From the NCBI GenBank assembly GCA_001953115.1, contig LSSL01001338.1:39571-103570 (forward strand): DNA of 64,000 nt, read 5' to 3'. A program made the translations under genes and the position numbers. The first letter of the stretch is position 1, and each line of letters begins with the position of its first letter. The notes under the pieces are model-generated. The model saw only the letters and a program-made list of their open reading frames with translations. It was not told where the DNA came from and ran no database searches. The DNA is from Smittium mucronatum (lineage: Eukaryota > Kickxellomycota > Harpellomycetes > Harpellales > Legeriomycetaceae). Positions 24,334-36,289 of this stretch are shown here, one piece after another.

Positions 24334-25701
24334 TATAGTATGAAGTTTCAATTTTTTTCCTTCATAAAAATAAAATCATTGTTGATTTATATTATGAATT
24401 AGACTGTTTCAGTGATATTTTCCAACCGTACAATTGAAATACTGGATCAAACAGCTATTTCGAATGTTCAAGATTTTTTTTGCAAAAAGAAATTGCTATT
24501 TTTCCTAAAAAATATAAATTTATTATACATTTTAATATTTTATTTTAAGCTTTCAAAAAGTAGGTGAAATTTCCAACTGGAGAAATTTATTTAAGTAATA
24601 TTCCCAAGACCAAATCACACTATTAAAATAATCCTTTTCAGGACCAAATTAGAAACTAGTAAAATACTATTGTATATTAGTAAAATCGATTTCAAAAAAA
24701 GTAAAAATTTATTGTATAAAAGTCCAATCAATTAAAAAAAAAGTAAAAATGAATTCGAAAAAAGTAAATCCAATTTAGGAAGAATTGCTTTTGTTTATGC
24801 TTTGTTGGGAATTCGCTTTAAAAGACCTATTTTTAACACCATTATTTGATTTTTTTTAAATATTAGATATTCGGTTTTATATTTTACCCCATAATTCTAT
24901 TTCTAAGCTTGTGAATTTTTAAATTATATTGGGTCAGAGTATAAAGGTAAATTTGGGGGTTTTAAACGGAAAATAAATAAATTGGGTTTATTTTTCATGT
25001 TTTTTTCTAAATTCACATTTGCATTTACGAATTACAGTTGGTAGCAAAGAGCTCGATCAAAAATGCACCATTTTGGTTAAATTTCAGAAATATTCCTGAA
25101 ATAATACTTTTAAATAATATAATTTCTATAAGATACTGCATATTCATAACATAAAAATTTAAGTTATAACAATTTCCTATCGTTAATTATATTATGTTAT
25201 TCTAAAAGAATATATCTGTCAATTTCACTGAAAGATCAATAAATTTGGTATGCTCAGTTAAATAAATTAGCCAAATAGATTATTTTATATTAAAGCCTTT
25301 TAAATGAAGATTTGGCTGTAATTTTGACCTCGTTAAGAGTATTCGACTTATTTTTTACAAGCCTTTTAGCACTATGTGTGCCTTCATGGACGCGATTTCT
25401 CTTTGATTTTATTCAAATAGAAATGAAAGAGTTGAAATATATTGAAAATACAAGTTTTGGAAAATTCAATTGGAGCCTAAAATTTAAATTGTTTATTTGT
25501 ATTGTGTGTTGTATTATCCAAACACACATCCTTTTGCTATATTATTATAAATGGAAACAGATTTGCCGAATTTATTTGAAAAGCCATTTGGAGTAAATAC
25601 ACTTTTAAAAACAATTAAATTTCAGCAAAAAATAGTTTATTGCGCTTTTCCCAAATTGGATTTACTTTTTTTTCTTTGATTGGGCTTTTATTTAATAAGT
25701 T

Positions 25702-25931
25702 TTTACTTTTTTCGAAATTGATTATACTAAAAACCAACATAAATTTACTTTTTTCGAAATTGATTTTACTAAAAACCAATATAAATTTACTTTTTTCGAA
25801 ATTAATTATACTAAAAACCAACATAAATTTACTTTTTTCGAAATTGATTTTACTAAAAACCAATATAAATTTACTTTTTTCGAAATTGATTTTACTAAAA
25901 ACCAATATAAATTTACTTATTTCGAAATTGG
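25702..25931. repeat. 42-bp tandem repeat, five units plus a partial
   Basis: Units begin at 25702, 25744, 25786, 25828, 25870 and 25912, each opening with TTTACTTTTTTCGAAATTG or a one-base variant. Two alternating variants (ATTATACT...CAACAT and ATTTTACT...CAATAT) suggest that part of the array grew by copying two units at a time. As 42 is a multiple of three, both strands show open frames of about 105 codons that are by-products. The unit lies in the right inner arm of the fold-back element; the left arm has a diverged counterpart. Confidence 0.9.
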
Positions 25932-28099
25932 TCCTCAAAAGGTGTATAAGGTAAAACTAATAGCGAAAACGTTATTACCTTTAATGATTTAACAGCTTTA
26001 TATTGTGAAAGAAGCTTAATTCATAGATAAATATATTATGAATAGTAAATTGCGCCTATTTGGTGTTGTAGGGGGGGGGGGTTATTGTAGTGAATATTAC
26101 AGCTATTAAAACGGGAATTTGGTTTTATTAAAATGGGTTGTTGGAATTATATAATTGGACCAAAGATTTTTCATTTGGAATTTAGATTTTAATAATTCGG
26201 GCCAAAGGCTTTATAAAAATGGGAATCCCTGTAAAAACTTTTTCCTTTTCTCCCACTCTTAAGTTTTATGATTTACAAGAAATTAATTTCAACGGATATT
26301 TTTCACAATAAAAATTGTGATATAATTTTGATATTTTTGTTTGATACAAATATTTATCTGCTAATAAAAATCTTTTTTGTACAAAAAAAAACTTATTTAA
26401 ATATAAAAGTTTTAACTATCTCAAAATCATTTTGGAGTTTATTTCATATTAACATCGCCCTATTGCATATGCATGCTTTTATTAATAGTGTTTAAAAGCT
26501 AAATGTATATATTTTTTGCAAATTTGACGTTGAAAATATAAATAAGTGGTACGGAATATACGATATTTTTATATTAAACTACAAATTATACAGAAATCTC
26601 CCAATTTTTTTAATTAGAAATTATATTAATATTTAATGTGAAATTTTTTTCTAAAATCTCTCACAGTGGAGATATAATTCAAACCTTTGAACTCCCATAT
26701 TTATGAAGAATATTTGGTATAAAATATCTTATTTCACCAAAAAAAACCCCCCCCCCGATAATTTATTATTGACTATTCATCAAAATTTATATATCCAAGT
26801 TTAAATATAAATATTACATTTACAAACATTTATATTTCTGATATCCTTACCAGAAGGACTTATTATAAATATCAATAAATAAAAAACATTTTTATTTAAA
26901 TCAACTCAATTCACATCGGAAAAATAAATGATATATAATAATAATTGCAAAAATGATCAATATTTTAAATATTTTTGCAAAAATAGTCAGTTATAAAATA
27001 ATTGAAACCATTCAAAATTCTTAGTTTGGTTTATTAATTTGGCGAATCATCTTCTTTATGAAAAATAAAAATAGAAAAAATATTTATTAGCCAAAAAGAT
27101 GTTAATATTTCCTATTTCCTGTTTCTATTATAATTCGTAGAATTTATAATAATTAAATGAGTAACTGTAAACTAAAAACCGAAATAATTTTGGGAATGTT
27201 AATCCAAAGCCTGGAATGACTTCATTTAAAAGAAAAATCAAACTTTAAATTCCAGAAAAGCGTATTTTTTTAGGGAAACTTCTATTACAATTATGTGGAA
27301 TGTTTCTATACACCAAATGTATCATAGCACAGGATATTTGAATTAAAAAATATATTTATTTTGTGAGATTCGGACATAGTAAAGGGCAAAAATCATTTTA
27401 AAAAAAAATTGATTAAAAAAAATTATTATTATATCCAAATTCTCCTTCTCTCAAAAAAATCTTAATATTATATAAAGTATTTATTCCAAGATTCAGGGCC
27501 AATTTTCTTTTTTTTTAAAATTTTTTGTAACTTGGGTTCTGGTTTTACTGGTAACAGTGATAGAAGATTTCGCACGATATATAATACTGTAATAAAATCT
27601 TAATATAATATTCAGATATATTTTGATTCTTTAAAACATTTAAATATTTTTATTTTTCTGAAAAACATAATTATTTTAGTAAAAAATTTTTAGGTGATAC
27701 TCTTTTTTGGTATGTGATAAAATTTCTTTGTGATTTGATTTGTAAAAATATCTTCGTCTCTGAAGAGCAAGATATGTCCCGTTTAAAATATTATATTTAT
27801 TATTGAGACCTCTCGATATTATTAAATTAAACAAGTTTTTTAATTTCTTAAAATAAATATAAAAGTTTCTCTACATCCGTATTAATCACAAAAAATTAAA
27901 TAATCCCGTTTTTAAATGTTAAATCATTACTTCAAACTTATTTAATCCCCTTTTATATTAATAAATTTTAACAAAGATATTCTTTATCCAAATTTTACAT
28001 CTTTATAATTACATAATTTTAATATGTAAATTAGTTTAATTATAAATTGGACTAAAAAAATCAATTCATTTAAACAAGAAGAGTTATATAAAATTTTCG

Positions 28100-28850
28100 T
28101 AATTATGTAACTTGATTAAAATAAAATACTAAAAGATTTTTTCTTTAAAAAAGTCGTTGAAAAGTTAAAAAAAGAATATGAATATTCTATATTATTACTA
28201 GAGATTGCCTCTTCATGCTCTCTTTTCTCGTCACATTTTTCCACAATTTCTACGGTTTACTTTTGATTGCGATCTGGACTCCCCGAAATTCAAATACCTA
28301 TTCTTTTTTTCGACTTTCAGGACGTTTATTCATATATTTAGAAATGCTATATCCATCAGAAAAAAAACTTGAAATTTAAAATGGCCTTAATGTAGACGAT
28401 AAGAGATTAAAAATTATTATATCTATTTTAAATATTGCTATAAAACTCATCGTATTTTATTTTCATATAAAAAAGAAATTTCAATGTGAAAAAACACAGA
28501 ATTTTATTTTTATTTTTAAAAATATATTAGCAATTTATATTTGGAAGGTCGATACTCTTAATTATAAATTTTTTTCTTTCTACTTCAAAATTTTTTTCAT
28601 CGAATCGCTCAGCCTTCTGCCACTTCCTCGTATTATATTACTCTTCAGAATTTAGTTTTATAATGAACATCAAATTCACTTTCCAAAGCTTTGATATAAT
28701 TTTTATAAATACCCTCACCAATTTTAAGGTAAAAATCGTCAATAATATATCAAAGTATGCAATCGATCTTAATTTAGATTCCAATTATTTTCTGACTCGA
28801 ATATTTTGAGAGATAATATCTCATATCTGGGATTGAAAAATAAAATGTTG
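28100..28850 (-). pseudogene. Decayed coding inside the nested inverted-repeat element
   Basis: Minus-strand segments have protein-like composition. One near 28755-28660 reads DDFYLKIGEGIYKNYIKALE then SEFDVHYKTKF. One near 28650-28575 contains TRKWQKAERFDEKNFEVERK. One near 28340-28200 has VFEFRGVQIAIKSKP and LWKNVTRKESMKRQSLVI. Frame changes and stops separate them. It may be a cargo or transposase gene of the element; the family is unknown. A plus-strand 70-codon frame with a true ATG (29100-29312) follows and is also unassigned. Confidence 0.35.
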
Positions 28851-29702
28851 CTCAATTTTCATATCCTATCTCTTTAAGATATACATAAGTTCTTATATAC
28901 ACCAATTTAATATTATCCTTTTTTTTTTTCAAAATCACCATCGGCATCTCAAAGATCTTATTTTATTTTTTTTGCAAGATTTCTCTTAACATATTTCTAT
29001 TTAATTAAATTGACAGCAAATTTTTTCTTCTAGAGGTGGTTTTTATGAAATAGAAGCTTCAATATCTTTTATATCATCATTCATCAAAAAAAAATTGATA
29101 TGAATTTATTGATTTTTTTTAAATTTTTCAAATATAAATTCCAGGATTCTGTGGTATCTAAAGAAAATATTCCAAATAATACTAGGATAAAGTTTTCAGT
29201 GCCTTATTTTGCTGATTCCAAAAAAATTTCACAAATATATATTGGCTTTAAGTTTAATAAATCCAGATATATAACTGGGATCGAAATTTGTTATATTGAA
29301 TACAAGAGCTAGGAAAGATTTGCAGAAGTGAAGTCTTAATTCTCTATTTTTAAAACGGAATTTATTCGCATGATTAAATCCTGAAATTTTATCTAATAGA
29401 AACTCACTTTTTTTTTTATTATCTTTTTTCTCTCATCAGCACAATAATTTTAATACTCAAGAATACCGTATTCCAATTATTAATTTATTTCATATCTAAA
29501 ATATTTTAGCTAAAATTATTTAGCATCTATTGACCACGAGCAGGGGGAAAATTCCATTGAATTTTCAGATATTTCTTTTACCTTTTTCCCAATCAATCTA
29601 GGGCCGATAAGATAGCATAAATTTTTCTGATTCTTATAAAGAAAGAAAATAACGTGCTTTATCAAATATATATTAAAGTTATATTCACAATCTGCATAAA
29701 TA

Positions 29703-29730
29703 TGTTATGAAGTTATGAAGTTATGAAGTT
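29703..29730. repeat. 8-bp tandem repeat (TTATGAAG)
   Basis: Slightly more than three perfect copies of TTATGAAG in tandem, inside the nested inverted-repeat element. Confidence 0.8.
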
Positions 29731-30474
29731 ATTCTCTTTTTGTGCTAAAAACAAATTCATAAAGACTTAACAAAAAAAAAATTTTTGATTAAAAGATCTA
29801 AAAAAAAAATTATTTTCAAAGTTTTTAATATGGGTATTCCAATATTTATTTATTTTTTCAAAAAATTCTATGAATTGTTTAAATCCCGATTCGATTTTTG
29901 ATGAGGTTAATGATACCATGCCAACAAAGAGTATTACCTAAAAAAAATTTACAAAAATAATTTAGTTTTTTTAGAAAAATAAAAATGTCTAAATGTTTTA
30001 CAGAATCAAAAGATATCTGAATATTATATTAAGATGTTATTACAGTATTATATATCGTGCGAAATCTTCTATCACTGTTACCAGTAAAACCAGAACCCAA
30101 GTTACAAAAAATTTTAAAAAAAAAGAAAATTGGCCCTGAATCTTGGAATAAATACTTTATATAATATTAAGATTTTTTTGAGAGAAGGAGAATTTGGATA
30201 TAATAATAATTTTTTTTAATCAATTTTTTTTTAAAATGATTTTTGCCCTTTACTATGTCCGAATCTCACAAAATAAATATATTTTTTAATTCAAATATCC
30301 TGTGCTATGATACATTTGGTGTATAGAAACATTCCACATAATTGTAATAGAAGTTTCCCTAAAAAAATACGCTTTTCTGGAATTTAAAGTTTGATTTTTC
30401 TTTTAAATGAAGTCATTCCAGGCTTTGGATTAACATTCCCAAAATTATTTCTGTTTATAGCTTACAATTAGTAA

Positions 30475-30858
30475 CATTATTTTGGATATTTTTAAATTTT
30501 TTATGGTTAAATTTTAAAAATAATTAAATTATCCAATAGATAATCAAATTTTGAAAAAACCAGCTGAATTATTAATCTTGCTATCGATTTTATCAAATAA
30601 AGGTCAATTTATAGAGTAATATGTCAATATGAATTCAAAAAAAAACTACATAACAATAAAATCCTCTAATGATAAACAATGTATCTGAAAGAAGTTTAAA
30701 AATAATAATATTATAATTAACGCGCAAAATTACGCGAAATTTTTTTTTTTCTAATTTATTTATAAACCTGATTAATTAAGGTTTTAAAAAGACTTTATAG
30801 CTTATTATATTAATAATAAATATTTAAAATAAAAAATTCTTTAAAACTTGTAAACTTA
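30475..30858. other. AT-rich flank before the MULE transposase
   Basis: This lies between the nested element and the first readable transposase codons. No frame or repeat was recognised. Confidence 0.4.
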
Positions 30859-30859
30859 A

Positions 30860-32715
30860 AACAACATCCCTCTGATGGAAAATGGGATATTTCAGATGAA
30901 GAAACTTTTTTGAATTCCTTGTGCTTTTGGAAATAAAATATTCCAAAATTTTAAAAAACTAAAAATTTATTGTGAATTACTGCATAAACTTGAAAACCCC
31001 ATATTTTTTTATCAATATGAAAATTTGTGACTCTTATGGTTATAAGATAATGTTATTTTTACATAATGACGATCATTTAGAATCAGTTAGAGGTTTATCA
31101 GAAAACCTTAAGGATGAGGTATTATATCTCAGTAAAAATGGTTTCAAATCTAGACTATATAAAGAAAATTTTGGAAAGCAAAGGGTTATCCGTTGGAATT
31201 AAAAACATTTTAATTTGTGTTAAAATCTAAAAAAACAAAAATAAATCAAGATACCGCCCCACTTTAGATAAATTTATTGATATTTTAAAATAATTAAATG
31301 GAACGAAGCCATTAATGAGCCTTACTTACCTGATTATCCAAGCGATATTTCAAATATTTAAGCCTTATAACCTCTAAATGTGGATTAAAACCTTTATCTA
31401 TTGCTAAAAATATTACATAAATTCACTTTTAAATTATTTGAAAAAGATTATTCTGTTTTAATAGCTGGTATCTCCGAAATTATATAGAATTCATACCCGT
31501 TTCGATATCTGTTGTAAGCAAAGATTCCACTGAATCTTATACTTGGATTCTGGAAATTTTAAAAAGAAAGATGGATATTTATCAATTTGTAACGAACAAG
31601 TAGGTTCAATCTTCATACTGAATATTTTATCCGATAGAGAAAGTCTCTCATAATCATAATTGGCTGCTATAAAATCGAAAATGATATAAATAAGGAAAAT
31701 TGGTCATTTGGGAATGGCTAGGATTTTCAATTTGTCTCCTTCCCTCCTTTCCATAGTTTATCTAACATCCCCACTTTATCTTTTTATTATAAAATCTTTT
31801 CCATTTAACCTGATCATTACAAAAAAAAATTTGGGGAATTTAGAACTATATATCAGACTCATACCCTCAGATTTCATGAGCCTTCAATAACTTTCACCCA
31901 TAAGATGAAAAGAATAAATTTTTGGTTTTATATTTCTAAAAAAATAATCAAACTGATAAAGGTTTTAGGTGTAAAAATGAAAAATATTATAAATATTTAC
32001 TTTATCAAGCTTCAACTTATGCCAACAAAGAATTTATTTGAAAAGGAAAAGAATTTATTTCAAATAAACTTGAGAAATTTCGGGGATTTGAAAACAAGGA
32101 TTGAAAAAATATTTGATCAATTTTTAAGAAAAAATTATCTCTGGTATGGGGGTTTAGTGTATTTTTCTCCATAAAAAAACAACTGTCCAGAAAGATTCAA
32201 TAGAACCTTAAAAGACAGATATACAAATTGGAACAAATAAAATATCTAAATTTTTTGAAAATGTCGTTTAAGGCGTTTAAGGATTATGTAGATTTGTATA
32301 AATCAGAATTTGAAACGATTAATTAAAATGAAATATTTCTGCTTAAAAACTCAAAAAATAGGATCTTATGCATTCCGTATAATGTTGATTTCAGGATATA
32401 TCTCGTTATTACTAAGGAATTGAGTCCCGAAAAAACCCCCAAATTACGGTATCAATTATAAAAAGTATTTGAAACAAGTTTTATTATTTGTCGAAATATT
32501 TCGAAGATTGCTGCTAAATATTTTTAAGAATTAGAATAAGATGTTGAAGAGACGTTTTTTTCCCATGAAATTTTTTTTTTGAAAATCAAAAAGCGCTGTG
32601 ATACATATTGGTTTTTTAGTCAATTAAATATTTTCAATCATATAAACGTAACATCATTACAGGATTTTAGAAAAGCTGCAAGACCAAAAAAGATACCCAA
32701 AAACATAATCTTTAA
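30860..32715 (+). pseudogene. MULE-type transposase, decayed
   Basis: The plus-strand frames follow the order of a Mutator-like transposase. An N-terminal segment near 30990-31200 contains LSENLKDEVLYLSKNGFKS. At about 31245-31300 comes YRPTLDKFIDILK...LNGTK, the element that precedes the DDE domain. The core SKDSTESYTWILEILKRKMD at about 31514-31573 matches the E-E-S-Y-x-W-x-L box of the MULE domain. A later block reads NNCPERFNRTLKDRYTNWN (about 32180-32236), as in the third part of the catalytic region. A C-terminal FRKAARPKKIPKNI near 32665-32706 resembles the basic tail after the SWIM finger. Stops and shifts are frequent. Naming as MULE rests on motif recognition only. Confidence 0.6.
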
Positions 32716-32719
32716 CAAT

Positions 32720-32858
32720 GATTAATGCAAATTATATTTTATATACTTTATTTTCATTTGAATAAAAAAATCAAATTCTTTAAAATATGAATCCATTGAA
32801 TAAATTTTAAATTTTTCAGTAGCTTAGATGATTTTTTTCAATGTTTAATTGATATTAA

Positions 32859-32889
<31 letters not shown>

Positions 32890-33640
32890 TATTAATACAG
32901 TATCATTTAATGTATATAAAATGTCAATTATGAAATATTGATACCCCAAAATATCCATTTCCTTAAAGCCATGATCGGCTTTTATCATTTTTCTAGACTC
33001 AGAAAGTTTTTTTTAAGTCAAATTAACTTCAAAATCTAATTAAATATATTATATAATAAATTCAAAAGATCGATTTTAAAAGTAAATTTGTTTGAAATCT
33101 TAACTTAACGAAGATATTTCTTGAAGGGGTAGTTTTCCGATGTAATTTTACATCAGCTTTTATTTTTAATACCATTCAGTGAACAGTAACTGTTTTTATC
33201 AATTTATCGAACGAAAGCTTATTGAAGATTATTAGTTCAAATACTTTGACTTTGGAAAAATTTAATAATTCTGGCTAATATAATTTCTAATTCGTAGTAA
33301 AAAAATTATTTAAATTTATAAAAATTTTCCACAAATTGGTTTGATAAATTCCCCTAGTTTCATAATAGAAAATATTTGCTTATGCAGATAATTTTTTAAG
33401 ATTTTTTTGACATTTATCACCCAAAAAAGTTATATAAACCAACACAAAGAATTTTGAAATTATCATTGACCCCTTTTTTATATAGCAGAGTCATATTTGG
33501 AAATAAAAAATATCGTTTTAAATTTTTTTTTAATTATTTAAAGTTAAAAATAACATAAATAGATATATTTATATCTAAATAGACCTTTATTTAATAAATA
33601 AACAACTAGATTGATAACACGGTATATATTTTACTAATTT
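32720..33640. other. AT-rich stretch between transposase and right inverted end
   Basis: It holds a perfect AT dinucleotide run of about 14 units at 32857-32885 and no gene. Confidence 0.6.
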
Positions 33641-33839
33641 GGCAATTATTGGCCAATTTGAATAAATTTTATCAACTAATCTTTTTTAATTTTTATTTTT
33701 CGTATAGAATATGATTGGCCAAATTAATAGTCCAAATTAATAGCCCAAACTAGGAATTTAAACTATAGTTATAACTATTTTAGCATCTGGCTATTTTTGT
33801 AAAATTTTCCAAAATTTTGATCATTTTTGCAATTGTCAC

Positions 33840-35595
33840 GAAATATTATATTGTTACATTTTATTCATTAGTTATGGTATCCTGATAACCCAAATTACTA
33901 CTATTCGGTTTTATAATAAACAAAAAAAAAGAGATTAATCTTTAGGTGCAAAAATTATTGATAATATATCTAAATTTTCATTCTTTAAAAAATTTCTTAC
34001 TAAAATACCTTAATATTAGCTTATTCACCACTGCCACTTCACATATATTTTTTTTTCTGAGCTTTTATGAACCTAACTTGAAAAAAAAAAAATCTGTCTT
34101 TTTTTTTTTTGAATTTAAAAAAAAACCTTCTACTAACCTTTCACTTTAATCTTTTTTTATGATCGGCTATAATAAAAATATTTTTCTAAAATACAGCGGT
34201 ATTAAAAAAAAAATCAAAAAGTAATTAAATTTTATATTGAGAAGTCATAAAAGCTATTTATGTATCACGATTTAAAATATTAACCATATCCTTCGCAAAA
34301 TAAACTAAATAAAAAATTTAGAAATCATAAAATGTTTAAAATATCAGATGGTTGCGTAAAAAACTTTTAATTCACTTAAAAAAACGGTATTTTATTATCA
34401 AATCTTTTGAATATGCCTGTAAACCCTTTCGTGGTCCAAAAATAAATTAAAGCTAATAAAATTCTGGATTTTTAAATTAATTTCAATTTTTTAAGCGTAC
34501 ATCGTATCTTTTAAAAAATTTCTGATCCGCTGGAAATATTCTGATTTATTATTTTCTAGCCTGAGTTTTTAGTAAAAAATATTTTATCTTTATTAAAACG
34601 TGTGACATAATTTCCACTTATTTAAAATAATTTAAATAAATAAATTATTATCCAGTAAATTTTTCAAATGAAAAATTACATGAAAAAACTTAATTTTTAA
34701 GATTAAAAGAATCTTATTATAGAATTTACTTACTCTCCATACCCAAAAATATATTAATGCATAAAAAGATTATGTTTCACATTTAATTATTTAATCGGGA
34801 TAAGAAAAAAAAGATTAATTTGATTTTTAAAACAAGGATTACTAATTTAAAAAAATATTCATTTTTTACAAATGGAATCACCAACTTTAAAAATAATGAT
34901 TGTTTTTTTTTTTAATTCTATTAACTTGCATATATATTTTTAACATAAATCTCGTTTATTACTAAAAACTCGTTTTATTAACAATTAAAATATCTTTTTA
35001 AGATATTATTTCGGTTATTATTCAATGTAAAACTAATTTAGCTTATTGGATATTATTTTTTATAAAGATCCAATAAATAATGAACATCTAACCTTTTCTG
35101 TTTGTTTTTTGTTCTTTTTTTAAAAATTTATTTATAATTTTATTTTCAGCCTTAGACTATGTAAAAATCAAGGCCATTTTGAGGAGAAAAAAAAACGGAT
35201 ATGGTTATTTGAATCTTTCGTTCTAATGAGTGTTTTATTTCGTTTTTAATAATAGTAAAAACGAAAAACTATTATGTTGAAAATTTAGTACCAATAATAA
35301 CACATATAATAGTACATTTTATATCTCAAAAATCTTTATTAGTAGATCGTATAAAGAGAAGAGAAACCAGAATTGACAGAATCTTTTCTCGTAAAAATTT
35401 ATAAGATAAACTCATGAAGAGTTTTAAAAATGGTTTATATTTAATAATTACAGTTTCACTAACATAATCCATCTTTTATTCAAAATAAAAATAATTGGGT
35501 TATTACAATTTTTTAAAATATTGATTCAAGTAGCTTAATGAAAAGAAATTTATGGATTTTTTACCTACCCCCCCCCCTCTCCAGCTTATTTAATA
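33840..35595. other. AT-rich spacer
   Basis: No gene was recognised; the 67-codon frame at 33946-34149 is Phe/Leu/Lys-only low complexity. A C-run of ten bases sits at about 35570. Confidence 0.5.
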
Positions 35596-35599
35596 GTAC

Positions 35600-36271
35600 T
35601 GGTAAAAGTAAGTATCATCAAAAAGATAATGATTTAATAGAAAAAAATAATAACCAAAATATGAAATAAACTCGATATAAGATTATCTCACATCTTCTTT
35701 TAGTCCTATATAAATTTGGAATTTACTTATATAGAAGTTAATTTCTTCCTTGGAACATAAATTCTTTCTGATTTTTCAATCATGAGGACTAATCTCTACG
35801 GGCTTATTTCCAGAAATTAGAAGCTATTTTATTATAAAACATATTTCTATATCTAAAGTTCCGATCTCATCATTCACTTCTGACTTAGATAAATTCAGAG
35901 CAATCATGGCCGATGATTCTAATAACTCATTTGGGTATTCAGAAAAACCACTTCCATCCCTTTTTTTTTCGGAAATTGGAGCCGCTTTTTGGCTTACTTT
36001 TTCGTTCTTTGATTCAATCCTAATCTCTCTATTTTTCAAATTAAGATTTAAATATATTTTATTGAATAAATTGGTTATCTTGAATTTATTGACATTATTC
36101 AAAAAAATTCATATTTAATATATTACATATATTACATTTTGGCTTCGAAATCTGTATTTAGAAGTTATCAGAAATAAATTTTACTTCATTGATATATTCT
36201 TATCTATACCATCAAATCTGAGTTTTCAAATATTCTAAAAAAATTGATAAATGACTTTCAGAATAAGACAT
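35600..36271 (-). pseudogene. Decayed gene of unknown function
   Basis: A minus-strand ATG at 36271 opens MSYSESHLSIFLEYLKTQI, followed by several stops. A 92-codon stretch at 35824-36102 reads with normal composition (EKVSQKAAPISEKKRDGSGF, LLESSAMIALNLSKSEVND). After its stop the same strand continues with ISGNKPVEISPHD and KEEINFYISKFQIYIGLKED to about 35690. Frame changes are needed. No family was recognised. The plus-strand frame over the same bases is its antisense. Confidence 0.4.
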
Positions 36272-36289
36272 ATTTTTGGTTTATAAGAT

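Larger units (their letters stand above)
24008..26234. mobile_element. Fold-back element with long interrupted inverted arms
   Basis: The ends are inverted: TTACAGGATTCCC at 24008 and GGGAATCCCTGTAA ending at 26234. Homology continues inward over about 150 bp, including a C-run at about 24143-24151 that pairs with a G-run near 26071. An inner pair of arms, 24632-24778 and 25650-25942, is also complementary; the right one has been expanded by a 42-bp tandem array. Total length is about 2.2 kb. A 94-codon frame at 25312-25596 lies inside but resembles nothing known. No transposase is visible, so it would be non-autonomous. No target duplication was evident. Confidence 0.6.
27160..30472. mobile_element. 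Nested element with about 550-bp inverted repeats
   Basis: 27160-27714 and 29917-30472 are inverted copies. The outer roughly 420 bp (27181-27600 against about 30035-30451) look almost identical, while the inner 110 bp differ by roughly one base in eight and the outermost 20 bp by about one in five. The 2.2-kb interior carries decayed minus-strand coding. It lies inside the larger 26.9-33.8 kb structure. Target duplications were not evident. Confidence 0.7.
26943..33834 (+). mobile_element. Probable Mutator-like (MULE) element with related inverted ends
   Basis: The sequence 26943-27108 is homologous, in inverted orientation, to about 33645-33834. Both contain AATTGCAAAAATGATCAA and a second GCAAAAATAG(T/C)CAG block, then TAGTTTGG...ATTAATTTGG. 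Between them lies a decayed MULE transposase (30860-32715). MULEs are known for long terminal inverted repeats, which fits. The left half is filled by another long-inverted-repeat element (27160-30472), so the original would have been about 3.6 kb. I found no clear 9-bp target duplication at the ends. Confidence 0.55.

Noticed and set aside
25615..25954. Open frames of 104-107 codons on both strands
   Set aside because: Created by the 42-bp tandem repeat, whose unit is divisible by three.
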